From Sebastes aleutianus (lineage: Eukaryota; Chordata; Actinopteri; Perciformes; Sebastidae): 64,000 nucleotides of DNA. Positions 32,401 to 45,241 of this stretch are shown piece after piece (position 1 is the stretch's first letter; every line of letters starts with the position of its first letter). The stretch covers positions 17,326,460 to 17,390,459 of the forward strand of contig CAKAKS010000062.1 in the NCBI GenBank assembly GCA_916700875.1, read 5' to 3'. The translations under genes and the position numbers were made by a program. The notes under the pieces were generated by a model that did not search any database, had not been told where the DNA came from, and saw nothing but the letters and a program-made list of their open reading frames with translations.

Positions 32401-34175
32401 AAAAGTGGGTGCACCATGAAGGGTTTTTCAGAAATTGACCTATTAAGAGAAACGATGCAAATGAAAAATGGAAAATGAAAGACTTTGATTGAGACAACGA
32501 TGATTAAGAGCTGAACTGTACGACATTTAAAGTAACCCCAGTTCAAAGACTAGGAAGCAGGTGGTACTTCTTCAGACATCCCACCTGAATGACATCAGGG
32601 AAAGCACCTCGCTGCTCATCACTCTGTCTACCTACGGGGGTGATTGAAACATGCCCAACGGAAACACGACAGCAAATGAGTGTTGGTCTGGTCTCCACCA
32701 ACAATTTCAACAACTTTGACTCATGTCGTGTCTGCTGGTGGTTTGCTAGTGGAGAAAGGATCAAGATTGTGCAATCCATTCTCACCGCACTCGTCCCTAC
32801 CGCCCACGCAGCAGCTGGTATGTGGAAAGTACTAAAGAAAAAAGAAGAGGAAGAACTTCTGTGGAAGATGGAGACAACTTTAACGGTTTAACGGTTTAAC
32901 GGTGCACCTTCAAAGCTTCTGTTATTCGCGCTCTGTGTTCTCGGCTGAAGTGCTGGCAAGTTGAATGAGCAGCGTGTAATGGATGTGCAGTAGAAGAGCT
33001 TTATGGACTCTCACTGTCAGTGTGTTTATGATGGGACACTTTTAAAAGCTGCCCCACTGCTGTGTCTCTCAGTAAGCTTTTAGGGGAGGGGTCAAGAGCC
33101 CTGACCTCACTTCCTGTTGGGGCTCCTCACAAGCATTCCATTGTCTGTGAGAATGTGCACAGGCTCGGGGGACTCTGCACATCTGGCAGCTGTTATTAGC
33201 AACCTCCTGTACCCGCTCCCCCCCCCCACCCCCTGAGGAAGATTACTTCATGTGCTGGTGGATGTGCGCCCCAAAATGCTCCTCAAAATAAACTCTCTGG
33301 GAGAGTATTGTTCATGAGCCACTGCTGTGTTTGTCTCGGGAATGATTCAGGTAGACAGTTTGGAGTTATTTTGTATTGAGTGATTTCCATTTTATCTCAC
33401 TGCCAGTCATTAAATTACATTTTAGAGGCTTGTCTCTACAATAACAAGGAGCAATGTTAAAGCAATAATTAGACATTTTCGCTTTCTTGCGGAGAGTTAG
33501 ATGAAGTGATAGATACCACTTGCTAATTAACACATTATATCTCCTTTGTTTGTTCTGTAAAAATACTGAAGCGTAAAAAAATATATTTGCTGGGGGTTAT
33601 GTGCCGAACAATTTCTTGGCCATCATTGGAAAATGTTTGTAAAAGGGCAGGCACTTTCAAAAAATACTTGGCAGGTGATTGGATGAACCATCTGTCAATC
33701 AAACTCTTGCCGAAGCCAGTCGGGTTGGCTATTAAGGTCCCGCTCGGAAAGTACTGACGTAATCATCCAGATTTCAACTTCTAAATGTGAAATTAATCGG
33801 GGTGGCCCTGATGAGTTTACGAACAGTTCGGGAGATTTAAGATTGGATCTGTAAACTCCTCACATTACCAGAAAATCTGGGCCGAACATCGGTACCAGGG
33901 GTGAATCAGGGATAAATCGACCCACAACTCCTGTAGTCTGAGCCCGGCTTAAAGATAGGATTTGGCGGCATCAAGATTCACGATTCAAGATCTAAGGTTC
34001 AAGGTTCATTATTTGTCATTTGGCAATTCCATCAAGCAGTCAATGGAAATCTTTGGTCTCAGGTTCCTTCAACAATGCTCATAAAATATGTACTGTATAT
34101 AAAAAAGGGGAAATCACACAAGTAAAAGCAACAATAGTAATGTAATTGTAAATTTGTAAACTATAAAGAAGCCTT
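32401..34175. other. No gene recognised
   Basis: The block at 32560-32880 has long overlapping frames on both strands (about 100 and 80 codons) but no known motif; it may be a decayed element. A short C-run lies near 33220. The rest is unique-looking. Confidence 0.4.
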
Positions 34176-34450
34176 TAGGTAAATCAACTTCCCAGTACAA
34201 ACACTTGAATAGCCCTTATTTAAATCATAAGGTCCTAAAAGTTGCAAAACGCACTAAAAGCTGAATCCAGAGTTATTCTCAGTGCTGCCGTTCATGTGAA
34301 TGAGACCCAGACCGAGGCTGGAACGAGGGCCGGGAGGAGGAGTTAAAGGAAATGCTACTGTGCCTGCTCTATGGACCCAATGGATGCGGAAGATCGCCGG
34401 ATGATGCGGGTACTTTATCACTCGGCAGTCGAGCCATTTTGGCTTCATGC
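34176..34450 (+). repeat. Dispersed repeat (GAATCCAGAGTTATT family), copy 1
   Basis: Shares CTTCCCAGTACAAACACT, GCTGAATCCAGAGTTATT, GAATGAGACCCAGACCGAGG, CCCAATGGATGCGGAAGATC and GCAGTCGAGCCATTTTGGC with 38941-39475 (+) and, in reverse, 43935-44395. No inverted ends are evident. It joins directly to a TTAA MITE fragment at 34450. Non-coding. Confidence 0.75.
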
Positions 34451-34754
34451 AGTGAGGTTAGAGATTGCAACCAACTGAAACTTTTACCGTGTGCCAAGCG
34501 TGTAGGAGAACTAGTGGCCGACACGAAAAAGTGAAAACATGAATGGCCCAATCTAGAGCCAGTGTTTGGTTTGTCCATTCTGGGCTACTGTAGAAACTTG
34601 GCTGCCTATATAGATATAAACAACTCTTTCGAAGGTAACGAAAACACAACGATTCTAATATTCAGGTGATTATACACTAAAGAAAACATACTTATTAATA
34701 TTATATTCCATTTCTGCCAATAGATCCCACTAAATGCTTCACACTGTTCCTTTA
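34450..34754. mobile_element. TTAA MITE family 1, truncated copy
   Basis: Starts inside the family at CAGTGAGGTTAGAGATTGC and runs to the right terminus CACACTGTTCCTTTA. It lacks the left terminus; the preceding sequence is the repeat at 34176-34450. Confidence 0.75.
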
Positions 34755-35544
34755 TAGGGACTGTTTGTAAGAGTCAGAAATTGCTTGTTAACAGCGACAC
34801 CTGTGGCCGCTAAGTCAACGAAAGTCAGCATCGGGCTCGCGCTTGTGCTTGCTCTAAATAGACATGAACGAGCATCGCTCAAAACAATGAGGCGACACAC
34901 GTCAGCTAAAACCACAGTATCACTCTATATTTCATCTGCTTGACAGTCATGTTATAGCTGACCAGACGAAGGTCTCTCCATGAATCACTGCTGATCCTAG
35001 TGTTGGCTTTTCCTGCCTCAGCCTCCCGACCGCGGCTCGAGGGACAGGGGAGACACCGGAGTTTTGGTCGGAGACGATAACGTTTCTCGCTGCGGAGCCC
35101 TTCACAAGACACGGGAAACCTCTGTTGGTCTGGAGGAGCTGCAGCATTTATTTCTGCACAAACGTCCACTGTACATTTACTAAATATTCTCAGAGCTAAA
35201 CTAACTCTCCTGCAGTGTGTAGTGTGCACTCATGCACGTGAGGTGGAGCGAAATAGCGAGAATGCGCGCGGTGTGTGAGTGAAGGCAAGCAGGCAGGCAG
35301 ATGAGCAGAGTACAGCAGAGACTCCAACCCTGGAGACCGAAGCTACGGTCTTCCCCACTTCCTCCGACCGCAGCCAACACTGTTTTGCAAGACAGGCTTC
35401 ACTAGATACAACTTTGCATTTTTGGTGCTTCCGTGTAGTTTGTGTTGGAGTCTGAGTCTGAACAGCATAGCCACACGCGAGCGCGCATGGGACACCAAAC
35501 CGCAATGATTTATACGTGTAAGAAGTCACAAACAGTCCCTATAG
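34753..35544. mobile_element. Inverted-repeat element, TATAGGGACTGTTTGT ends
   Basis: The left end TATAGGGACTGTTTGTAAGAGTC and the right end (complement) TATAGGGACTGTTTGTGACTTC give 16-bp perfect terminal repeats. About 790 bp long, CpG-rich inside, without a transposase frame. It abuts the right end of the MITE at 34450-34754. A TA or TATA target duplication is possible. Confidence 0.75.
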
Positions 35545-36517
35545 ACTGTAATCTGCCTCTTGTAGAAAGAGCACGCTGCGGTCACCTGACCTAGCTCTGA
35601 ACTTACCAGAAGTGGGAAAGGTTGTAAGTAACTGAGATGAAACAGCAACAGAAAGTAGATCAGACACCAGATTGTTTATTACTCATCACTGTAGAGTTTT
35701 TTTTTCCAAAGAACATTGTAAAACCCCAAAAAGGCCAGAAGAGCGGCTAAATATGCTACGTTCCTACTTTTAGATACAGGATTACACTGGGGATGTCATT
35801 AACAGTAAACTGTTCTCAGGCTCTGTGTTGTGTGTGATGGGGGACTTTCCATCCCTTGTTTATCCACATTTCTATAGCAATATATGAATTAAAGGCAACC
35901 ACTATATGGGCCCCGACACGCTACTGTGTGCAACTCTGTTCTTTCTTTTAATGAGTCATTTTTGAGTTTCTTATTCACACTAATCAATCCAGACCAAACA
36001 CGTCTGATGAAAACAAACAGAAACTACACATAGAAAGCGAGTCAAAAGAGAAAGATCGCTTCCTCTTCCAAAGTAAAAATCGTCCCAGACATCAAGTTTT
36101 TCTGTGGAAACCTTCCTCTTTCTGCACAGATGCTCTGACCAAAGTTGGATGCGTATTTTTAGTGCGGCAAATGTTCTCCAGGTCATGTGCATCAAAGTTG
36201 TCCAAGCCAGTCAGTACTGATGTGATGCAGATGACTTGACTCTCAGAGGACTCTAGCTCACGTCAAAGGGGAAGGAAATGTGCACAGTTTCCATCTGAGG
36301 AGCTGTTATCACCTCTATTCTGAGCAACGTGACCAGATGCAATCTAGTGACAGATCTCCTTTACACCTAGATTCAACCGATTCACGCCAAACACTATTTT
36401 TACACCAGGTGTTAAGGGCTTTATTGACTCTGTTTTTGCACGTGAACCAGCACTTGAATTGCCTAAAAGGACGACACATAATGAAAATGCATCTCTAGTT
36501 CAAGTTATTGTCATATG
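35545..36517. other. No gene seen
   Basis: Unique-looking sequence without recognisable exons or repeats. Confidence 0.4.
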
Positions 36518-36521
36518 TTAA

Positions 36522-36650
36522 AGGGGACATATTATGCTCATTTTCAGGTTCATACTTGTATTTTGGGTTTCTACTAGAACATGTTTACATGCTTTAACGT
36601 TCAAAAAACACATTATTTTTCTCATACTGTCTGTCTGAAACGCTTAAAGC
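36522..36650. mobile_element. TTAA MITE family 2, left-end fragment
   Basis: TTAA at 36518-36521, then AGGGGACATATTATGCTCATTTTCAGGTTCATA. It ends in unrelated sequence near 36650, where ACATCAAAGAACTAGC recalls the end of the element at 26671-27140. Confidence 0.65.
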
Positions 36651-36826
36651 CTAAGCAGACATCAAAGAACTAGCGCAAATGTTATGTTTCTTTATTTGAA
36701 CAGGGATAATGCACAAATAACTTTAACATTATATAAAGAGGAGAGATGCAATGTACCGGGTTTTAGCAAATTGCATTTTTTCCTCTCGTAGCCCCTGCAT
36801 GGGCAGGTCGGTAGAATAATAACATT

Positions 36827-37161
36827 AGGGCTGCAACTAACAATTATTTTAATTGTCGATTAATCTTTCGATTAATCAACTCGTTGTTTGGTCTATAAAA
36901 TGTCAGTAAATGGTGAAAAATGTTGATCAGTGTTTCCCAAAGCCCAAGATGAAGTCCTCAAATGTCTTGTTTTGTCCACAACTCAAAGATAATTCAGTTT
37001 ACAGTCATAGAGGAGTAAAGAAACCAGAAAATATTCACATTTAAGAAGCTGGAATCTGAAAATGTAGACTTTTTATTAACTCAAACTGATTCATTGATTA
37101 TCAAACTAGTTGGCGGTTAATTTAATAGTTGACAACTAATCAATTAATTGTTGCAGCTCTA
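36827..37161. mobile_element. hAT-like MITE, GGGCTGCAACTAAC type
   Basis: The ends read TTAGGGCTGCAACTAACAATT and AATTGTTGCAGCTCTAAAT. The interior includes TTTGGTCTATAAAATGTCAG and CAGTGTTTCCCAAAGCCC. It is the same family as 12170-12438. Confidence 0.8.
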
Positions 37162-38940
37162 AATAAAAAAGTAAGAAAACATAGATTATAAATTAAAAGA
37201 ACACAAACACGTAAATGTATATGCATAATGAGAGGTAAGAAATATCAAACAGTAAGTAAAGTACATGAAACAGATAGATCGTCTGCAGACAGAAAAAACT
37301 AAGGCTCTCCGTCTTAAGGTGAAAAAAATATACAGTGATTTTATTTTCTGAGCATATAATAAAACAGACCAACTGGCATCGACTCAGGTCTTCATCAGGG
37401 TCTGACAAACAAACAACTAATCAGTCAGGATTATATATCAGCCGTGGGTGGCATTCATAAGCCCTCGTAGAACCACCAGAACCAAGAAGCGCTTCCTTCC
37501 TCTGTTTTAAAGTAAGTAGTTCATAAACAGGACCTGCTATGCTGACAAAAGCTCCACTGCGTTAGAATCATTAAAATGTGTAATCTAGGGCGCTGTGCGT
37601 ACAGTTAATTGACACAGACAGCGCTTGTGGCGGTGGAGGTTTGGTTTCCCCTCTCGACGGCGAACAGCACGAGTCCTGCCTGGAGTCAGGCTGGCTTATC
37701 TCTCTCTGCACTCCAAACACTAGGCTTAAGTGCTGGCTGTGCCACATGTCTCTGCTGTTCACAGGTTTAGAAGAAATCCGTCCACCCTGCCTGCATTCAC
37801 TCCCCCGAGACCTGCAGTGTTATCTTACCGCTTATCTCTGGAGCATCTAGCAGCTTCGAACAAAAGAACCCAAATTCTTTTTACATTTGATCTGCTCACA
37901 TTCAGGTCACGTTATCTACTCACACACACAAAGGAAATAAATGTGTCAGCGATGACAGACAATATATTTGTGATTTAACTTTAACTGTTTATCCCGGGTG
38001 TCTGCGAAACAAAACACGTGTAAATTTTTCCTCACAGAATATTCTCGAACGTCTCCCTGGTGCTTTTACAAGTTTTCATCGCTCCACCCCTCCACTGTGG
38101 CGTCTCACAGGAGTATAGAGTTACCTTATTTTTACAGTCAGGCCTGAAAAGACTGTTCCCATGGTCCACTTCTGCACCAGTCTGTGTACTGGTTACCATG
38201 CTGGAGTATTAGTATTGAGTGTCTGTTGTGTTCACTGTCCTCTGGTCCACTGAGGAGGAGGAGGAGGAAGGAGTGGATAGTAAAGTGAAGGCGGGGGGAG
38301 TCATGACTTTTGTGGCTTCCTGCGGATTAGTGCAGTGTTTATAGAGCCTTGCTGAAGTACTCTTAGCAAAACACATTCAAATCCACACACCCATTATTAG
38401 AGTCTTTTCCATTAACATTAGAACTGAGCGTACTGTAGCAGGAGCAGTGATGCAACTGCCGTCAGCTCTGTGGTCAAACAGTCATTTGGTGGTTACACAG
38501 GTGTCTTCCCTGAGGTGCACATAAACGTGTTTCTGTGCAACGTTATCACAGAATTGCGCGCGCAACTAGGGGGCAGAAAGCAAGTTGACAGGAAGCAGAG
38601 ATGACAAGGACTTGTTGTTGTGCAGTAAACTGCACCAACCACAGAGAACATGGATGAAATGGTTTTATATTCTAACGGGATCACGTGTCTTTGCTAAAAA
38701 CTGAAGGAGATTATTGATCCTTGCCTGATGGGCAAAAGCATTCTAGTCACACAGCGCTGGCAAAGCAGCGGGTGGTCATGGCGATCTGTCCTGCTCCACA
38801 GATCGATAAATATGAGCTGATCAACAACAGGGTGATCGACCCACACTCTAAAGAAATATTTCTATATATTTAGCGACTATGCCTTAAAACTTAAAAGTGA
38901 TGCAAGACTTTGTTACGGCTCTAAACTACTGTAACGTTAC
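37162..38940. other. No gene seen
   Basis: Unique-looking sequence. A GAGGAGGAGG run lies at about 38252-38268. No splice-consistent frames. Confidence 0.4.
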
Positions 38941-39475
38941 ACGACTATGGCGGGGGAAAGCTCACTCCGGTATGCTGTAACATTACACTTTGAAGGGAAG
39001 ACGTTCGGTAGTCCACCTGGGCAGCTGCTCGTCCTCCCCAAGCCCCCAGAGCGCCGGTCGTTGATCCCAATTTTCGTAGTGGCCAAATGGTGTTACTACA
39101 ACTTCCGTCTCCGTCAGGTGATGCCATAGACTTACATTGGGAAGGAGACGTCTGTAATTCAGCGGATAATTTTTTTTGAGGTGAATCAACTTCCCAGTAC
39201 AAACACTCTAATATCCCATATTTAAATCATTAGGTCCTAAAGTTGTAAATTGCATTAATAGCTGAATCCAGAGTTATTTCCCTTCCTCCGCTCATGTGAA
39301 TGAGACCCAGACCGAGGCTGGAGCGATGGCTGGGAGGCGGCTGTAGCAAGCCGTGGCAACAGCATTGATGGTTGTGACCGCGCCTGTTCTATTGGCCCAA
39401 TGGATGCGGAAGATCGCCGGAAAATCCGGGTACTTTTCCAGTTGGCAGTCGAGCCATTTTGGCATCATGCGCCAC
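38941..39475 (+). repeat. Dispersed repeat (GAATCCAGAGTTATT family), longest copy
   Basis: Same family as 34176-34450 but with additional left sequence (GTAGTCCACCTGGGC, CCAAGCCCCCAGAGCGCCGG, AATTTTCGTAGTGGCCAAATGG). The reverse copy at 43935-44395 shares part of this left sequence (CGAAAATTTGCTTC, GGCGCTCTACCTGGGGG). This defines a unit of at least 500 bp. Confidence 0.75.
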
Positions 39476-42400
39476 TGTGCAACTTTCAACTTTAACGTTG
39501 AGCTGCTGTGTGACTGGTTGTACTAATAACAAGACCAAAATCCAAGCCTCCACTTTTAAATTAACATTATACCTGTTCAGGAAGGAAAAAGTGTCTGGCA
39601 GCGGCCATCAAGAGGGACTCGAACTTGAACGCCGACCAAGTGTCAACCAAACAGACCCTGGTGCCCCAAGTCAAATCACACTTATGTCTGATCTAACGTC
39701 ACCCAACTCATAATAAGTGACAATAATAAACAAATCTCAAACTAATACGTCATATGATAATAATATCTGGTGGTCGGACTCTGGTATAGTCAACAAGAAT
39801 GTACAAACAATGCAAAATCTACGTTGATTACAGCGGCTGTCAAAGCGGTTTTGCCCCCTGAAAGCACACGCACCCAGTAATGTTTCTATACAAGAAACCC
39901 GTCTATACATAAAGGCCTCCGTTTAGCATTTACAGAGCCACAGATAGGATCCCTGTCATTTAATCTTCACAAAGGGCACGGCTACAAATCTGACCTGAAA
40001 CCATATGGCAGCCATCAGAGGCTAAAAGAAACCCAACCCTGACATGTCTTGCTAATTCATTGACCAGAAAGTAAAGTTCAAAAGGTTAGTCATAGGTTTG
40101 CATGTGCACATGTGTGTGTGTATGTTAGTGCAGGAACCAAAACTCATTAGCAAGAATCAGTCATGTTCTCTCAGTTTACATTGAAGCAGAGACGGTCATG
40201 AAATGCTGTTTGCTATTCCGTCACATCTGTAATAGCTATATAACATCTGCCTCAGTGCTGTCGAGTTTCAGAGACGTGCCTGTCGAGGTAAGAGAGAGAA
40301 TTAGTGCACAGATGTTGCACCGCAGTCACTCGGCACAGCAGAAAAAAACAAACCTGTCCTCCTTTGTCCGCTCATGCAGAACCTTTCTGTTAGAAGTTTC
40401 TTAAAGAACGGAGCAGTGTGGTGGTGAAGGAGTTAAAAAAGGAAATAGAAAAGGAGGGAAGGAAGTGAAGTTGGTCAGTAGAGGGTAAAATAAGCTTTCA
40501 GTAACCAGGTCAAGCGTGCACCTATTGGAATCTTGCCTGGAGAAGCTTGCAGCATGTCGCGCGGCTGAGACGAGGAGGTTGATCTCTGTGTGTTTTTGCT
40601 CGAGGCCGAACGTCTTTGTTTGCAAAAGTGTGTCTACAAAAAGAGCGTTTGTGCGTCAAAAGGTGCACATTTCTCTCCTGCAGCAGAACTTATCTTCCCA
40701 GAAAGGGGAAGCTGGCACTTGACTGCTGGGGTCAATGCTGGGGGGTCATCAGATAAGAAGGATCAGGGTTAGGCCATTACTTTAGTCCAGCCTCTCCACT
40801 CCTCTGCATGCCTTCAGTTAAAGGTGACCGTTCACAGAGACAAGTTATGTCAAAGTGGTAAAATAAAGACAAAGAGTGTGAGGAGAGATGGAGGAGGGGT
40901 CTAAAACTCACACTATGCTGATACAGCCTGAAGCACTGTCTGTTAAAGCTGATCACACACACACACACATACACACACACACACACACACTGAGCATGAC
41001 CCCGACCGGCCTGGATGTGGCCCAGACAGTCACATGGATGTGCAATAGGAGACCACAGTTTCTGCAGGGACCATGACTATTATAATGTCTTAATATGTCA
41101 TTTTATTTGTTGCCAGAATGACAAAACAATTCACCCTTTCCAATTTACTATGACAGTGTTTTTTAGTGTATTTTCAGCATAGTCACACAGCAGGTTGTGA
41201 AATAGTCACGAAATTGTATGTGTGTGATTCGTGTACATACGGTGCCTTCAAATGGGGTCGTGTTAACCACGTTCACGAGAAGATTCCGTATGCACGACCC
41301 ACTCTTGTGGTATTCACGACCTCGTAGGTGGAAAGTTTCAATTTCAAGAGTTGAAACGAGTTGAAAAGTTGAAATAGCGGAGGCCATGGAAGTTCATTTT
41401 TCATTCCAGTTAGTATATTGTAATTTTAGTCATATATTGTTTTTCTTCATAATTTTATAATATGTCTGAGGAAAATGTGGACCTTCCCAATGACCTTATC
41501 TTTTACCTCTGTCATGATGCCTTTGCATTTCCTGCATTATGTTACCCACTTGCTAGCTTGCTAAATCGTTAGCCTCTGTGGCTTATAGATGCCGACAGTA
41601 ACGTTAATATTGCCGTTGCTTAAACGAAAGATATGCACGAAAAATATGTTATTGAAAGCCACGATGAGCGTCCAGAAAAAAAAGGGGGAAATTCATTTTA
41701 ATGTGTCACTCTTTGAACTGGAGACAGACCTTTCCAGGTTTATTGGCTGCACACTGTTGCCTCCCCCGTGGTCAACCTCCTTGCACGCCACCCGGGAAGT
41801 GACGCTTTGATCAGCACGCCGCACACATTCTTCCCATCATCCTCTCACTTCCCTCCCTGGTGTTTATTATTGGCTGCAGCTGGAACACCTCCAGTCACTC
41901 AGACCTTGCTCTGCCGAGGTCGTGCTGACAAAATCCCACCACACAAAGCAGGAACAGCCCATCTCTGTTTGACTTTAGCTTGAGCAGTTTCTGTACAGGT
42001 TCATATCAAATATGTCATGACTTCCCTGAGCTGGCCTTTGTCTCTTTGGCTGAGTGATCACAGTGAATAAGTTGCATGTCATGGGAGATGATTTCTTCCC
42101 CTTTCTTCTCTGTTAAATAACATTTTATCTGTTTTTGTTTTTTTGCATGACCTCTGACCCCTCTGTGTGTTGACTCCAGTGTGAACCACTTCTCTGTTTA
42201 ATTCATTTAGTTTATAAACATGCACAAAATTAATGTTATTCGTGTATCAGATGGTTGAATTTGTCAGCAGTAGCTTGCACACATTTATTGTGTTACACTA
42301 ATCAGTAGAGTGCAAACCATTTAGTAACTAGTGCGAAAGAAAGAAAGAAAAAGACAGAAAGAGCAGTTTTACAGTCATTAAACCATTCAGTATTACAGGT

Positions 42401-43934
42401 TCTTTGCACAAACAATATTACAGTATTACAAAACAAACTGGTATCACGGTGTTTGTTGACAGAGAAGAGCTTCTTTCACTTTATCTGAGTCATCTCACAT
42501 CTCTTCTGTTTTTAAGCCTTGAGCTTTTTTTAGCTATTGGCAATCACATGTCACTGAACTGCTCTGTCAAATTAAAAGTCCTGCACACAGTCAAGGTTTG
42601 CATATTGCTATAAAGCTCAAATTTAAATCACAAACTGTACAATGCAATTCAATCCAAATACGTTTATGACATGTGGGCATTGTTTTTTGGACGACAGTTG
42701 TGCTTTTCAGTCAAAAAGAAAAAGTGTTACTTTGAAAAGTGTTTCCAGTGCTCTCAGTGAGGGGGATCGGGGTAGAAGGTGCAGAAGGAAAAAGAGCAAC
42801 TGGTAATATTGATACAGCTGTACTCTAATTGCACAATGACCTCACTGGCCACATCCAATCAAGTTCAAAATTACTTATCACCCACAGCCAAATCTAACTC
42901 AGGGAAAGTCACAGTAGAATTAATCCTTTCATACACATTAAAAGCGCCGCTGTAGAAGCACAATATAAACAATACTTTAAAAGATAATTAACTGCAGCTC
43001 CAGATTCCACAGCCTTGCTCAAGAGCTGGCAACCCATCCCACATATAATACCCCATCACTAAATAATGCTTTGCTAATGACATCCAGGCGTCACTTTTTC
43101 CCTGCTGAAGTCCACGATGAGCCATGGTGACTAAAGTGCGCCGCCCTCTATTAGATTTCTCACTGCATAAATTGCGAGGAGCCCTAATGTCACATCTGTG
43201 AGAGGGGGTTTTCACATGATGATGACTGTTAGCTCTTGCTGCTGCTTGCCAGCTGGGCTGCTGGTAGGTTTGTGAGTCATGCCATCAGAGAAGGCTGCAA
43301 CAGAGAGGTGGCTGCATCTTTAACTCATCAGACTGATGCAGGGGTGGCATCCGCTGTGAAGAGCATATAAAGAATCATCTCTTCAGGCAGTTTGAGGTGG
43401 ACGATGGGAAAAACAATGTATACGTGCATGTGTGCGTGACTGTCAAGTGCCTAAAATGCTGAATTTTGGCAACATTGCATCTGCCACAGAGAACGCTCCA
43501 TAAAACTGACGAATATCGCTGCTGGATAAGAAAAAGTAAATGTGGCTTTAATTAACAGCTCACACGAATTCTACTATAACTGGCAGTAATCTGACTAACC
43601 TAAAACACATTGAATTAGACGTTCTTCCTCATGGTGAAGCTGCAACAGGGACCACAGCTTTTACTACATATGAATGATGTTTTTTAATCCAGACCCACCG
43701 TTGCTCTCTGATGTCAAACCCACAAACAGAATCAGTAGCCGTGTTTCCATTCAACTGTCAAGAGAAGTTAAAGCAAACTTCTGAAATGTGGTAAAAAAAA
43801 CAACTAATTTCATCAACTGGTTTGGAGTGAATAAACTGCGTTACAGCGTAGTTTGGTGAGAAGTTGGCGGTAAGTTTTAATTGTTCTTTTTTGTCAGCTA
43901 GTATTGGCCATGTTCCGTATCGTCTGCACCATGG
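39476..43934. other. Gene-free stretch with one microsatellite
   Basis: (AC)n at 40954-40990. The block at 41160-41650 is AT-rich and may be an old element, but it has no partner here. The frames at 40516-40772 and 41589-41983 show no motifs or splice context. Confidence 0.4.
40954..40990. repeat. (AC)n microsatellite
   Basis: A short AC run with a single AT interruption. Confidence 0.9.
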
Positions 43935-44395
43935 ATTCCATTCATTCATATGAGAGCTGCTCAGTGGCGCATGAAGCCAAAATAGTTCGACTGCCGAGAG
44001 ATAAAGTACCCGGATCATCCGACGATCTTCCGCAACCATTGGGCCCATAGAGCAGGTGCGGTAGCGTTTCCTTCAACTTTGCCTCCCAGCCCTCGCTCCA
44101 GCCGCGGTCTGGGTCTCATGCACATGAACAGAGGAAGGGAAATAACTCTGGATTCAGCTATTAGTGCATTTTACAACTTTTGGGACCTAATGATTTAAAT
44201 AAGGGCTATTCAAGTGTTCATACCGGAAGTTTATTTACCTCAAAAAAAATTCCGTTGAGTTACAGACACCTCTTTCCCAATGTAAGTGTTTGGGAAAAAG
44301 GCTTTTTGGGTATGTGACGAATACGGAAGTTGTAATTCCACCGTTTGGCCACAACGAAAATTTGCTTCAAAGCCTGGCGCTCTACCTGGGGGCTT
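43935..44395 (-). repeat. Dispersed repeat (GAATCCAGAGTTATT family), inverted copy
   Basis: Reverse complement of the family at 38941-39475: GGCGCATGAAGCCAAAATAG, GATCTTCCGCAACCATTGGG, GGTCTGGGTCTCATGCACATG, AATAACTCTGGATTCAGC, ending near CTCTACCTGGGGGC. Confidence 0.75.
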
Positions 44396-44399
44396 TTCT

Positions 44400-44690
44400 T
44401 TTTACTTTTAGTACGTACTGCAGCTGCCCTTACAAAGTACATACTGTTGCATGCAGTATGCATACAATTGGGACACACTACTTCTTCATAGCATTGCGCC
44501 TTGAATTTTGACCCTCTTGCTCATATATCCGCTGCGCAGAGCATTGTAGGTCAGAATCGGATGTTGTAGGACATCCTTGTATTTTTGGCATACTGCATTT
44601 GACATACTATGTATTGGGACATAATAAATATTTCTCAGGGATACTAAATAGTATGGTAGTATGGGCATTGGAGCGTACAGAAGCATTCAC
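44400..44690. repeat. Probable MITE with AGTATG / GGGACA motifs
   Basis: Contains GTATGCATACAATTGGGACACACTACTTC and, further right, ACATACTATGTATTGGGACATAATAAATA and TACTAAATAGTATGG. This looks like a degraded inverted-repeat element, but the borders are not clear. Confidence 0.4.
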
Positions 44691-44949
44691 ACATTATGTG
44701 AATATCCGGGAAGACACCAACAGTTGAAACATCTGATCAATCATGTGAGTTAAATGTTTGCTATGTCAGAATTTATTCAGCAAAGATCAAAACCACCTTG
44801 AGTGAGCGTAAAAACTTTTCCCGCAATTGAGGAAGTTTTTATCGAAGTTTGCCGTCTCCATGCAGCTTTTCTGATGCAATACTTCAAAATGTGCATAAAA
44901 ATATGTCAATGGAATCACGGCTAGTTTTAAAATACTATAATGTGTACAG

Positions 44950-45241
44950 TTACAGTGTGTTGGATTTGGCGGCATCTAGCAGTGAGGTTGCATATTGCAA
45001 CCAAATATAACTTGGTGTGTGCCAAGCATGTAGGAGAACTACGGTGGCCGATGCAAGAACGCAAATGTGCAAGTGTTTTGTTTGTCCGCTCCCTATGTAG
45101 ATATAAACGGCTCATTCTAAGCTAACGAAAACACAGTTCTTATTTTCAGGTGATTATACACTAAAGAAAACATACTTTTTAATATTATATTCCATTTACT
45201 GCCAATAGATCCCCCCTAAATGCTACACATTGGTCCTTTAA
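44950..45241. mobile_element. TTAA MITE family 1, internally deleted copy
   Basis: The left end TTACAGTGTGTTGGATTTGGCGGC and the right end CTACACATTGGTCCTTTAA belong to family 1. The middle is shorter than in the copy at 18097-18623, consistent with internal deletion. Confidence 0.8.

Noticed and set aside
32543..32891. Overlapping frames on both strands as a possible retroelement protein
   Set aside because: I could not find a reverse transcriptase, integrase or other diagnostic motif in any frame.
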